A DNA stretch of 17,096 nucleotides from JANNXY01 sp039795755 (GCA_039795755.1 JBDKLF010000040.1:1-17096); one strand, 5' to 3'. Shown: positions 7,001 to 12,708, counted from the stretch's first letter. Numbers and translations: made by a program. Notes: a model not told the origin generated them from the sequence alone.

Positions 7001-7297
7001 AAACTCCAAGGACCACTTAAGGAAAAACTTGTATTCTTGTTGCTCAGCAATGTCAGTTCTGACCGACAGTTTGAGATTCAGAAATCGATAATCAATCTGA
7101 TTCAAAAAATGAATCCAAGTGCGGATGATTATGAGAAAGATTTCAGTGACTTAATCCAACGGTTGCTAGCATGGCCTGATAGCGGACAAAAAGATCAGGT
7201 GGTACGAGACATAGTTGAATTGTTGAAGTCCATACCTGGCAATAAGACGAAAGAATATCTTGAGAAGCTCAAGCCCGTCATAAAACCAGAAGCTTAA
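4007..7297 (+). CDS. KAP family P-loop NTPase with two membrane segments and a long helical C-terminal tail
   Basis: 1096 aa. Walker A is GLFSKWGTGKSS (47-58), followed by the KAP signature FDAWKYQ (80-86). Two hydrophobic segments (about 149-172 and 184-207) interrupt the NTPase domain, as is typical of KAP proteins, named after Kidins220 and the F-plasmid phage-exclusion protein PifA. Walker B is LVVVFDNIDR (260-269), then a sensor-like strand VIFLVPCD (293-300), YLKKLFN (326-332), and a lid motif NPRELKQF near 380. Beyond about 420 the remaining 650 or so residues are alpha-helical with repeated amphipathic helix pairs, probably a HEAT-like solenoid; this is unusually long for the family. 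The expected site is the inner membrane with the ATPase in the cytoplasm. An intrinsic terminator follows the stop directly. The neighbours (recombinase, methyltransferase, zinc-ribbon protein) make a defence or element-maintenance role plausible but unproven. Confidence 0.9.
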   Translation: MEIKKFNFIKDEPTMPGKPGYFDFYHKSFSPALKDMILSDSCPHTIGLFSKWGTGKSSIIDQLDVDLKNEKGAKAHVVIFDAWKYQEDSLRRTFLVKLDGFIREQGYEVPKDILSALYKKRSTSVATEQEVPDETGPKKNWFQRMCSRYGLVALFLIIPFLLSAAFYIWGMYSPTNKFVIGAKGALAYINGLAWLSVIAAIFLKPVVDEILKKITSKIFESTKTYTEIRTQVEDEDRLNSPEQFEKVFIDLVDCIKDGKLVVVFDNIDRVQGDIALKILSTIKTFLEVGKSKVIFLVPCDAPAINKQIRAFYNNQEEDPDFDESEYLKKLFNVVINTPEFIDQDLQEYTAALIDQTGDDIQKIIKNDKVLSVITKAFKNNPRELKQFMNNLVSAVLVASKTEVADEILSEENVGYFTKVTVLKQKFPNAYKKLKEKWNEPEKIVEAKDPDVALRDFMTLTSTITTNDAEPFIYFKKPKIEADLKDAKSIRKSLIDGNIEEFEKLATEEDKPKLVQYVAMLLQNYKAQGRILPIIFKTQIQAFSNMKETATNTTFYLDASVAVLELIWNLYLELPTSAIFELLPKLHGEKRAAIIDRYVSVLANEEIKLDANAAFLHNLIDEFVKNFDLLTDDQKQKIVEALQQNFGSRNDVLLKFDTVETQKSFIDPEILRKIIQEALTNKTLKSFMPLINAYKQFILDANLGLVLLQRTHQFMSSENAEIPSTTPEKTEFYGNIASLFSSFKPHLKDIPESDQREIFNNLQNAFNQSGAEDGTRKKVVTLLRWTETSMANDSVKNQARDLINNFISQASKGALENVLTYWSESSRVGFLKDHFDQIQSRSLNDDGILSLAYENGSEDQKMSLIRHIINNKPDHGIAFLQGLGEKLPMRQEVIKSLLAKAQTLGIQQRVSIFQFLKGKIAKNDDVNLKQSAIKQFYEYLKSDDQAMVQFGAGMLTEAFLSDTDEREIAKEMFDFYNTRSSRVQQSDLPALEHLVNIESKLQGPLKEKLVFLLLSNVSSDRQFEIQKSIINLIQKMNPSADDYEKDFSDLIQRLLAWPDSGQKDQVVRDIVELLKSIPGNKTKEYLEKLKPVIKPEA

Positions 7298-7325
7298 AAA
7301 TCCGAGTTCGCCACTCGGATTTTTT
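7296..7325. terminator. intrinsic terminator after the KAP gene
   Basis: ATCCGAGT (7300-7307), loop TCGCC, ACTCGGAT (7313-7320), then T5, with a matching A run on the 5' side. The 8-bp perfect stem overlaps the KAP stop codon by its A tract and could work in both directions. Confidence 0.9.
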
Positions 7326-7336
7326 CGTGAAAATAT

Positions 7337-7342
7337 TATAAT
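7337..7342 (+). promoter_or_regulatory. -10 box placing the transcript start at the zinc-ribbon start codon
   Basis: A perfect TATAAT ends 6 nt before ATG 7349, so the mRNA would start at or next to the A of the start codon (leaderless). The -35 position falls inside the preceding terminator and is poor. Confidence 0.6.
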
Positions 7343-7348
7343 TAACGC

Positions 7349-8635
7349 ATGAGCGAGAAGTATCTAAAATCTCATCAGCACTATGCAGACCTCTACGACC
7401 GCTACACCGTGGACATCTGCCGAAGACTCGACCGTCCAGACGATGGCGAGGAAACGGCTCTTCCCGAGGATCAGGATATCACCAAGGAACAGGCTCTTGC
7501 GGTAAAGAAGTTCGCACGGGAAATGATCCTACACTTTGAAAAAGGAGAACGGTACTTACAGCGGGAATCCAGGATCAAGGAATGGATGGACAAGGACAGC
7601 GCAAAGGACGACCTATACGAGAACGCGCAACCTCCAGAGGATATCAGGTGTCTGACCTGCCGTAATCGGCTCAAGGTGGATCTCAAACAGCTCTGGACGG
7701 AAACGGACAAGCCAGACCGTGTACTGTTCATGTTCGAGTGTCCCAACCGTTGCCTGCCACGGCGCGCATTCTTCTCCGACGGTGAGGAATGGCGAACCAA
7801 GCCCATTCTCTGTCTCAATTGTAATACCGCGCTCGAATCCAAGCGAGACGAGTCCACGGAGAAGATAAAAATCATCCGTTCTTGTCCCAAGTGCGACTAT
7901 TCCGAAACGGAAGATTTTGATATCACCAGTTCAAAGCAAGATGACGACTTTGATGAGAATTTTGCAAAGGATCGCGACCGCTTCTGCCTCACCGAAGAAG
8001 AGGGGCAGAAGTTCCGTGATGAGAAATTCAACATGCAACAGGCGGGAAAGTTCATGGAGGAATGGAAAGAGAAAGAAAAGGCTCTTGAGGAAAAGCTCAA
8101 GGCAAATCCAGGAGGATTCCACCGCGAGGGCGCTGGCTATACCTGCGCCATCTGCCACGACCATACCCCCGAGGGAGACAACTGGTATGACGAGTACGGC
8201 ATGAAGTGTCTGGTGTGCCAGAAAGCAATCGACAACGGCGAGATCCCTGCGTCAGTCGCAAAGGACAATGATAGTTGGTACACGAAGTACGAACTGGAGC
8301 GAGTATTCAACATCAAATCTCCGACGCTCCGCAAGTGGGTCAAGGAAGGCATCATCAAGCCGAGGCATGTCAGCCACTACGGCAACGGCGTGCATTACGA
8401 GTTCTACATGATCGAGGACAACAAGGATTTTCTTCCGCCGAAAGACATGGTGAAGTCGAGGATGGTAAAGGAGCGCAAGGACGGCAAGGATTACCACACG
8501 ACCTACGAATGGTATCGGTTCGTCGATCCGTTCGTACATCTCAAGGGATACAAGATCATGGATCACATGCGAGTCGTTCCAGAGGAAGAAATGAAAGAAC
8601 GGGAGGAAGCAAAGAACGCTAAGAAGAAACGCTAG
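7349..8635 (+). CDS. multi-zinc-ribbon protein with MerR-like helix-turn-helix
   Basis: 428 aa. Three CxxC-based zinc sites are visible: C101/C104 with C131/C135, C155/C158 with C179/C182, and C266/C269 with C287/C290. Residues about 309-355 (YTKYELERVF, SPTLRKWVKEGIIKP, then HYGNGVHYEFY) look like a MerR/excisionase-type winged helix. A charged helical stretch (about 210-252) and a Lys/Glu-rich tail complete it. This suggests a nucleic-acid-binding protein or regulator; no catalytic motif is seen and I recognise no named family. It has its own leaderless-type promoter after the KAP terminator, so the two genes are neighbours, not a simple operon. Composition is strikingly different: bases 7441-7500 and 7621-7680 each contain 34 G/C of 60, against 24 of 60 in 6601-6660 of the KAP gene, a sign of separate transfer. 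Confidence 0.8.
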   Translation: MSEKYLKSHQHYADLYDRYTVDICRRLDRPDDGEETALPEDQDITKEQALAVKKFAREMILHFEKGERYLQRESRIKEWMDKDSAKDDLYENAQPPEDIRCLTCRNRLKVDLKQLWTETDKPDRVLFMFECPNRCLPRRAFFSDGEEWRTKPILCLNCNTALESKRDESTEKIKIIRSCPKCDYSETEDFDITSSKQDDDFDENFAKDRDRFCLTEEEGQKFRDEKFNMQQAGKFMEEWKEKEKALEEKLKANPGGFHREGAGYTCAICHDHTPEGDNWYDEYGMKCLVCQKAIDNGEIPASVAKDNDSWYTKYELERVFNIKSPTLRKWVKEGIIKPRHVSHYGNGVHYEFYMIEDNKDFLPPKDMVKSRMVKERKDGKDYHTTYEWYRFVDPFVHLKGYKIMDHMRVVPEEEMKEREEAKNAKKKR

Positions 8636-8640
8636 GGACT

Positions 8641-8658
8641 GTCACTTTTGTCACTTTT
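8641..8658 (+). repeat. tandem GTCACTTTT, two copies
   Basis: The 9-mer GTCACTTTT occurs twice back to back (8641-8649, 8650-8658), 5 nt after the zinc-ribbon stop. It is not a hairpin and no obvious terminator follows this gene. Confidence 0.5.
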
Positions 8659-8818
8659 TGGAGCGCTCAGGACGCGTCGTTTGATCTGCGGAAATAGGCT
8701 CGATCCGCCTTGTGGGGTAAGGTGCTGAAAGGTTCGAACTCGACTCGGGGAGCCAGTTAGGACAATAGGGCTAGTTCTAAGACTAGACTGAACAGACATG
8801 GTATTAATTTCAGAGTAG

Positions 8819-9469
8819 CTAGACGTGTTTTGATTTTGGTTTAAACTTCTGAAGTTCCCAAGTTAATTTTTCTTCACCTGATTTAATCTCACTTTGTTCA
8901 AACATGCTAGTGTCCAATTTAAATTCCGAATCATACTGTATAAGGGCACCGTCAGGGTGAAGTACCCTTTGAATTTCCTCATCCACTGCTTCTCTATATT
9001 TTTGAACCATAACACTTTCGAGCTGGCTAGCAAAAATACTAACGCTTTTATTAGGTAATCGTTTTAAGAAACTAAGCGCATCAGTGTTTACACAAGAACG
9101 AGTGATTAGAGGAACTGTAGTTGCTCGCTCGGCAGCTTCCAAAAATTTTTTTAAATTTCTAAAAAAGCCAAATGGTTCGACCCCAATATAGGCTCTGGCA
9201 TTTGATAGCGAAGCGATTTCGTAACCACTCAGTAATTCTCCTGGACCTATTTCAATAACAATTTGTCCAGCAAATTCTCTAAAAAAATCTTTTACCCTTT
9301 CATTTTTTCCTAGAAGGCGTGAGATTTCAGCTGCTGCGTCAGCTGGACGAACAGGTCTAAATTGCCCTTCAAATGGTTCGGTAGGCAAAGGTGGCTTAAT
9401 TTCTGGGATGATAGTTTCAACTTCAGTGAATTGAGGCATTGACTGAAATTCAATATAACCTTCTTTCAT
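8819..9469 (-). CDS. SAM-dependent methyltransferase (class I, Rossmann-like)
   Basis: 216 aa, ATG at 9469. VIEIGPGEL (71-79) is the glycine-rich SAM-binding motif I; GVEP (96-99) ends strand 2 with the acidic residue that holds the ribose; NTDAL (128-132) fits the adenine-contacting loop. KSVSIFASQLESVM (141-154) and IQRVLHPDGALIQYD (166-180) match later core strands of the fold. The substrate cannot be told. The first 45 residues are proline-rich and probably flexible. The gene stands alone on the minus strand with a textbook promoter (TTTACA, 17 bp, TATAAT) whose -10 ends 8 nt before the start codon, so the mRNA is essentially leaderless. The start is fixed by that promoter. Confidence 0.85.
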   Translation of the reverse strand: MKEGYIEFQSMPQFTEVETIIPEIKPPLPTEPFEGQFRPVRPADAAAEISRLLGKNERVKDFFREFAGQIVIEIGPGELLSGYEIASLSNARAYIGVEPFGFFRNLKKFLEAAERATTVPLITRSCVNTDALSFLKRLPNKSVSIFASQLESVMVQKYREAVDEEIQRVLHPDGALIQYDSEFKLDTSMFEQSEIKSGEEKLTWELQKFKPKSKHV

Positions 9470-9477
9470 ATCAAGTG

Positions 9478-9506
9478 ATTATATATTGTGCCAACAGCTT
9501 TGTAAA
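9478..9506 (-). promoter_or_regulatory. sigma70-type promoter of the methyltransferase gene
   Basis: Minus strand: -35 TTTACA (9506-9501), 17-bp spacer, -10 TATAAT (9483-9478), then 8 nt to ATG 9469. Both hexamers and the spacer are near consensus, making this the best promoter in the window and good evidence for leaderless transcription. Confidence 0.8.
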
Positions 9507-9583
9507 AAATTAAATTTCTCAAATCACTCTCAATTCTTAGCTGATTCAAAATTATGTGATCTTTTTCGAAATAAAGGGATATA

Positions 9584-9610
9584 TTGACATATAACAGTAT
9601 TTGTTATAAT
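9584..9610 (+). promoter_or_regulatory. promoter of the 82-aa ORF
   Basis: TTGACA (9584-9589) and TATAAT (9605-9610) with a short 15-bp spacer, helped by an extended -10 TG at 9602-9603. Transcription would begin near 9617, about 22 nt before ATG 9639. Confidence 0.6.
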
Positions 9611-9638
9611 TTAATTTCTAAGCGCTCTTAAACAATAT

Positions 9639-9887
9639 ATGGATTCAATTAAATACCTTTTCAGACGTTACACCTTGGTGGTCCGTTACTTCGGATCTTT
9701 TTCTGTGACTCAACACGTTTGTGCAGGTGTGCTCTGTGGTCGAGATATACCCGCACAAGAGCCTATCCTCAAGGTCTTTCGATTCTGGACAGAACGTGGC
9801 TTGCAAGCATTTGCCGAGCGACACGATGTAAGTGATTTTAAACGAGAGTCCAGTAAAGTATATTCGTGCTCATACTACGAAAGCTAA
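9639..9887 (+). CDS. hypothetical 82-aa protein in a one-gene transcript
   Basis: The frame has its own promoter (9584-9610) and terminator (9907-9941), so the unit is transcribed. Whether it is translated is less certain. The product is basic in its N-terminal third (YLFRRYTLVVRYFG), has two cysteines near 28-33 and two regions that could form helices (EPILKVFRFW, RGLQAFAERHDV). No family recognised. There is no Shine-Dalgarno site before the ATG. A small RNA of about 310 nt is the alternative reading. Confidence 0.5.
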   Translation: MDSIKYLFRRYTLVVRYFGSFSVTQHVCAGVLCGRDIPAQEPILKVFRFWTERGLQAFAERHDVSDFKRESSKVYSCSYYES

Positions 9888-9906
9888 ACGGGTATGTACT
9901 TCTGAG

Positions 9907-9941
9907 ACCTCTCACCAGCTTTTGGTTGATGAGGTTTTTTT
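9907..9941 (+). terminator. intrinsic terminator after the 82-aa ORF
   Basis: ACCTC-TCA-CCA pairs with TGG-T-TGA-T-GAGGT (two bulged T residues) and is followed by T7. It lies 20 bp after the stop codon. Confidence 0.75.
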
Positions 9942-10046
9942 ATTTATCCTCTAAAATAGGACTCCGAACATTGTCCCAGGTGCAGAGTTAGTTTTATTGA
10001 TATAGTTCATGTGTTACCATTTGAGAATAAATATAACTTTTGATTT

Positions 10047-10331
10047 ATGGAAAAGAATGAAAAACCAATAAGATTTTTTGATGTAAATAATAAAGGCCCG
10101 TTGACTTTTACAGTAGTTAAAAATATGGGAAGAGTGATAATGTATGTGCCAACTCAAAACCTTGACGCCATTGGTGGTTGGAACGGATTGAGGAGTTTGT
10201 TTAGTGAAGTGTTTGGAATGCCATCTCCAATATGGGGAGAACCACAAAGAACTGGATTCGCTGTTGAATTACCAGATGATGCAGACAAAATAGAGGATTT
10301 TAATAAACTCATTGTCGAAAGGTCATCTTGA
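10047..10331 (+). CDS. hypothetical 94-aa protein upstream of the Nudix gene
   Basis: ATG at 10047 with a TATAAC box at 10032-10037, 9 nt upstream, implying a very short or absent leader. The product is soluble, with an N-terminal strand-rich half (LTFTVVKNMGRVIMYVP) and an acidic C-terminal part (LPDDADKIEDFNKLI). No recognised family. It ends in TGA, and the Nudix gene starts 33 nt later with no promoter of its own visible, so the two are probably cotranscribed. Confidence 0.65.
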   Translation: MEKNEKPIRFFDVNNKGPLTFTVVKNMGRVIMYVPTQNLDAIGGWNGLRSLFSEVFGMPSPIWGEPQRTGFAVELPDDADKIEDFNKLIVERSS

Positions 10332-10364
10332 GATAGTAACTTTTCTGGTTAAACGGACTTTCAT

Positions 10365-10850
10365 ATGAAAAAAATACTTACCCTCTGTATTCCGATCAAA
10401 GACAATATGGTGCTTCTTGGTATGAAAAAGAGAGGCTTTGGTTCTGGTAGATGGAATGGTTTTGGTGGGAAAGTTGAACAGGGTGAAACGATAGAGCAAG
10501 CAGCACTTCGTGAATTGGATGAAGAAGTTGGTATAAAAGATGGTGAATTAATTAAAGCGGGTATATTAGAATTTTCATTTGAAAATGATGAAAAGATTTT
10601 ACAAGTTCATGTCTTTAAGTTGGTAGCTTTTACTGACGAACCGGTTGAAAGTGAAGAAATGCGACCTCAATGGTTCTCTTTTGATGAAATCCCTTTTTCT
10701 CAAATGTGGTCTGATGATGAATATTGGTTTCCTCTTTTATTAAACAACAAATTATTTGAAGGAGCATTTCTCTTTGATAGACCATCTGATGCTGAATATT
10801 CAGCAAAGATAATTTCTCAAACATTGAATGAGGTTTCATTTCTTAAGTAA
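10365..10850 (+). CDS. MTH1-like Nudix hydrolase (oxidised purine nucleoside triphosphatase)
   Basis: 161 aa. The complete Nudix box runs from G35 to I57 (G-x5-E-x7-RELDEEVGI), providing the Mg2+-binding glutamates. The surrounding sequence is very close to the MTH1/NUDT1 type: LLGMKKRGFGSGRWNGFGGK before the box, EEMRPQWFSFDEIPF and QMWSDDEYWFPLLL after it. Residues equivalent to the MTH1 base-binding set (Asn in RWNG, Trp and the two Asp in WSDD) are present, so the expected reaction is hydrolysis of 8-oxo-dGTP or 2-hydroxy-dATP to monophosphate, cleaning the nucleotide pool. It follows a small unknown gene by 33 nt. Length and box are intact. Substrate preference is inferred from residue matches. 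Confidence 0.93.
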   Translation: MKKILTLCIPIKDNMVLLGMKKRGFGSGRWNGFGGKVEQGETIEQAALRELDEEVGIKDGELIKAGILEFSFENDEKILQVHVFKLVAFTDEPVESEEMRPQWFSFDEIPFSQMWSDDEYWFPLLLNNKLFEGAFLFDRPSDAEYSAKIISQTLNEVSFLK

Positions 10851-10855
10851 ACATT

Positions 10856-10864
10856 TGCTATAAT
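10856..10864 (+). promoter_or_regulatory. extended -10 directly before the DUF1801 gene
   Basis: TGCTATAAT, with TATAAT at 10859-10864 ending 7 nt before ATG 10872. The transcript should begin at or next to the start codon. The same TGCTATAAT string recurs at 13427-13435. Confidence 0.7.
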
Positions 10865-10871
10865 TTAGTAA

Positions 10872-11267
10872 ATGAAAAACCATCCCGAGAATCATGTTGA
10901 TCAATACATCAGAAGTGCTCCTCAAGACATGCAGACTGGACTTCTTGAGTTGAGAGCACTTATACAAAAAGTTGCTCCGACCGCAACTGAGCGTACGGAT
11001 TACTTTCAGATGCCGGGATATTCTTATGATGAGTGTGCCTACTATAACGGCATGTTTGTATGGTTCAGCTTCAAGAAGCCTTATGTACGCCTTCACCTAC
11101 TTCCTCAGGCTATTGAAAAATACAAAAAAGAAGTTAAGCAGTATCAGCTCACTAAATCTATTATTGGTTTCAGAATAGGTGAAAAAATCCCAAAGGTACT
11201 CGTGAAGAAATTAGTGAAAGAAAGTGGAAATAGTATTAAAGCGCTAAGCAAAGTTCAGAAGAAATAA
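10872..11267 (+). CDS. DUF1801 (YdhG-like, frataxin-fold) protein
   Basis: 131 aa. The N-terminal YIRSAPQDMQTGLLELRALI, then FQMPGYSYDE, a short FVWFSFKKPYVRLHL strand pair and the closing IGFRIGEKIPKVLVKKLV match the DUF1801 family (IPR014922), often annotated as an iron-chaperone-like protein by fold. The biochemical role is unknown. The start is set by the -10 box 7 nt upstream; no Shine-Dalgarno site is needed or present. It lies 21 bp after the Nudix stop but has its own promoter. Confidence 0.85.
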   Translation: MKNHPENHVDQYIRSAPQDMQTGLLELRALIQKVAPTATERTDYFQMPGYSYDECAYYNGMFVWFSFKKPYVRLHLLPQAIEKYKKEVKQYQLTKSIIGFRIGEKIPKVLVKKLVKESGNSIKALSKVQKK

Positions 11268-11284
11268 ATTGTAAAGGGGAATTG

Positions 11285-11313
11285 TTTACAAAACTGATTT
11301 GGTATTGTAATAT
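11285..11313 (+). promoter_or_regulatory. promoter of the 260-aa gene with a long leader
   Basis: -35 TTTACA (11285-11290), exactly 17 bp, -10 TAATAT (11308-11313). Transcription would start near 11320, giving a leader of about 110 nt. That contrasts with the leaderless layout of neighbouring genes. Confidence 0.65.
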
Positions 11314-11334
11314 CCACGCAGTTCTTTACATATG

Positions 11335-11386
11335 TTGAGGTGATAATAAAGTCAGCATGCTGATGTTGATTTTACTATCGCCTTAA
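11335..11386 (+). promoter_or_regulatory. 22-bp leader hairpin
   Basis: Outer arm 11335-11345 pairs with 11376-11386 (11 pairs including two wobbles). After a 2x2 internal loop (11346-11347/11374-11375), 11348-11358 pairs with 11363-11373 (11 pairs, two wobbles) over the tetraloop GCTG. No T run follows, so it is not an intrinsic terminator. Confidence 0.65.
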
Positions 11387-11393
11387 CACCAAA

Positions 11394-11418
11394 TTCCTTC
11401 TCTCAAAAGGGGAAGGGG
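11394..11418 (+). promoter_or_regulatory. hairpin sequestering the purine-rich ribosome-binding tract
   Basis: TTCCTTCTCT (11394-11403) pairs with GGGGAAGGGG (11409-11418) over the loop CAAAA, ten consecutive pairs including wobbles. The purine side is the only Shine-Dalgarno-like tract before GTG 11431 (12 nt away), so folding should hide it from the ribosome. Confidence 0.55.
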
Positions 11419-11430
11419 CGAGACTGTAAC

Positions 11431-12213
11431 GTGAATCCAAAAGAATACTACCTTGCGCTTCTTGAGCGCAACAATATACCCAAGGAACTCAAGCGCGGCT
11501 TCAATGGCAGTGCTGGATCCTTGCTCACACGTCTGATGTTCCAGCTTCAGCGCAATGGCTATGAAAGTTTCAATCAATGTGAGGGTCATCCAGGAATACT
11601 GCTTCAACTATTGTTCGCCTGTCCGCCTCAGGGTGATCTCGTGATGGTAAGTCCGGAAGAACTTGGTATTGCGTGTGATATGCACACAATACTCCTGGCA
11701 GTTCAGGATAAAGCTGCAAAGTGTGGACTGCGCCCGTGCACCTATGGCACATTGCCTATGCTGCTTCTGTTGAATAGTAATTTCGCTCTGAGCAATATTA
11801 CGCGTGAGGCAGCACTCCGGCGTCTGGTCTTGTATACCGAGCCGATTGACGCACCTAACGAACGTCTTTTTACGTTTCGACCAGGGATCATCTCCGATGG
11901 TGTAATGGTCACCACGGCAACATCTGGTGATCATACCCGTCTGTGCGAACTATTCGCTGACGAGGGTTTGGCTTTTGGTCAGCGAGGTGCGGGTATGAAT
12001 CTGCCATCTGATAGAGAAGTCAGATTCATCTTCAGAAGGCCGCCTGGCTCAAGCTCGGTGCCGGTGGGGACGCATATCCCACTAGCTGACACGGAGCGCG
12101 TCATCAATCAAGCGATTCTTGATGGATTGGGTATGTTCCTTCCGCAAAGCCGGGATCAGGATACGATCTTTGTTTCTCGGCAGCCTGATTGGGTAGAGGC
12201 GGTTGCTGCTTAG
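11431..12213 (+). CDS. unrecognised 260-aa protein with structured leader
   Basis: GTG start at 11431. The product is probably soluble: no signal peptide, and hydrophobic stretches (ILLQLLFACPP, MLLLLNSNFAL) look like core helices rather than membrane spans. The N-terminal LLERNNIPKELKRGFNG, a conserved-looking RNGYESFNQCEGHPG and a C-terminal NQAILDGLGMFLP are distinctive, but I cannot place it in a family. By eye its base composition is more GC-rich than the flanking genes. It is a single transcription unit: promoter 11285-11313, terminator 12219-12250. The leader carries two hairpins, the second covering the purine tract before the start, so translation is likely conditional. Existence as a gene is well supported; function is not. 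Confidence 0.8.
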   Translation: MNPKEYYLALLERNNIPKELKRGFNGSAGSLLTRLMFQLQRNGYESFNQCEGHPGILLQLLFACPPQGDLVMVSPEELGIACDMHTILLAVQDKAAKCGLRPCTYGTLPMLLLLNSNFALSNITREAALRRLVLYTEPIDAPNERLFTFRPGIISDGVMVTTATSGDHTRLCELFADEGLAFGQRGAGMNLPSDREVRFIFRRPPGSSSVPVGTHIPLADTERVINQAILDGLGMFLPQSRDQDTIFVSRQPDWVEAVAA

Positions 12214-12218
12214 TGTTT

Positions 12219-12250
12219 ACCACTTACTTGAATGAAAGAGTGGTTTTTTA
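12219..12250 (+). terminator. intrinsic terminator after the 260-aa gene
   Basis: ACCACT (12219-12224) and AGTGGT (12239-12244) with a T6 run. The stem is short (6 bp) but perfect, and lies 6 bp after the stop codon. Confidence 0.75.
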
Positions 12251-12260
12251 TTTTATGGGC

Positions 12261-12266
12261 TATAAT
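12261..12266 (+). promoter_or_regulatory. -10 box directly before the VOC gene
   Basis: Perfect TATAAT ending 6 nt before ATG 12273, predicting a leaderless transcript. No good -35 is present at 17 bp. Confidence 0.6.
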
Positions 12267-12272
12267 TGATAT

Positions 12273-12695
12273 ATGACAACTATAAATCCGTGGATCAATT
12301 TCAACGGTAATGCTCTCGAAGCATTTACGTTTTATAAAGCAGCATTTGGTGGTGAGTTTACAAAAATCGTGCAGTTTAAAGATCTTGCGAGCGCTGATTT
12401 TCAGGTACCAGAGCAGGAAGCAGAAAAAGTTATGTATATTGCATTACCGATTAGCAACGGTAGTGTACTTATTGGAAATGATGTTCCTGAATTCATGGGG
12501 AAAGTGAATGAGAATGAAAACAGAAGTAAAATCTCAATACGTACCGAAAGTAGAGAAGAAGCAGACCGATTGTTCAATGCGCTTTCTCAGGGAGGGACGG
12601 TAGAAGGTCCAATGGGTGAGAGTCCGTGGAATAGCTATGCGGGAATGTTTCGAGATAAATATGGTATTGAGTGGATTATTGAATTTGTTTCTTAA
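12273..12695 (+). CDS. VOC superfamily protein, PhnB/YjdN-like
   Basis: 140 aa. WINFNGNALEAFTFYKAAFG at 7-26 is the classic opening of PhnB-type glyoxalase/bleomycin-resistance-fold proteins, and the C-terminal MFRDKYGIEWIIEF is their closing strand. EAEKVMYIALP, SVLIGNDVP and EEADRLFNALSQGG supply the intervening strands and helix. Function varies widely in this superfamily (metal-dependent lyases, dioxygenases, binding proteins); the substrate cannot be inferred. The start follows the -10 box by 6 nt. The nucleotidyltransferase gene begins 13 nt after its stop, so the two form an operon. Confidence 0.9.
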   Translation: MTTINPWINFNGNALEAFTFYKAAFGGEFTKIVQFKDLASADFQVPEQEAEKVMYIALPISNGSVLIGNDVPEFMGKVNENENRSKISIRTESREEADRLFNALSQGGTVEGPMGESPWNSYAGMFRDKYGIEWIIEFVS

Positions 12696-12708
12696 GGGTA
12701 ATACAAAA

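Larger units (their letters stand above)
1..8640. mobile_element. putative accessory region or inner end of an integrated element (left boundary outside window)
   Basis: Inference from gene content. A large serine recombinase sits at the left edge, followed by phage-type genes (terminase-small-like HTH protein, ParB/DNA methyltransferase fusion), a large KAP NTPase and a compositionally distinct zinc-ribbon gene. From 8819 rightwards the genes are small and metabolic or cell-wall related and look like ordinary chromosome. I found no pair of attachment sites: the far end of the element, if there is one, lies left of base 1. The right limit given is simply the end of the zinc-ribbon gene. Confidence 0.4.

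Noticed and set aside
8137..8622. Several overlapping frames on both strands within the zinc-ribbon gene
   Set aside because: High GC reduces stop frequency; only the 7349-8635 frame shows ordered CxxC pairs and an HTH.
8641..8658. Tandem GTCACTTTT as the start of a CRISPR-like or satellite array
   Set aside because: Only two copies, no spacers, and no further copies downstream.
8731..8755. tRNA 3'-end-like string: GGTTCGAA with CCA at exactly the spacing expected for C74-A76
   Set aside because: Position 61 is T instead of C, the T stem (AAAGG against TCGAC) does not pair, and no 5' acceptor partner for TCGGGGA exists upstream. At best it is a decayed attachment-site remnant; more likely chance.
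10014..10247. Minus-strand 77-aa frame over the 94-aa gene
   Set aside because: The plus-strand frame has a -10 box at the right distance and leads into the Nudix gene; the minus frame has no signals.
10047..10850. Possible alternative genetic code (TGA as glycine or tryptophan)
   Set aside because: The 94-aa gene ends in TGA with another stop soon after, and conserved Gly and Trp positions in the Nudix and VOC proteins use GGN and TGG. The standard bacterial code fits.
12616..12708. Upstream extension of the nucleotidyltransferase frame into the VOC gene
   Set aside because: It is out-of-frame VOC coding sequence; ATG 12709 follows the VOC stop with an AAGGG at suitable spacing and starts the nucleotidyltransferase fold directly.
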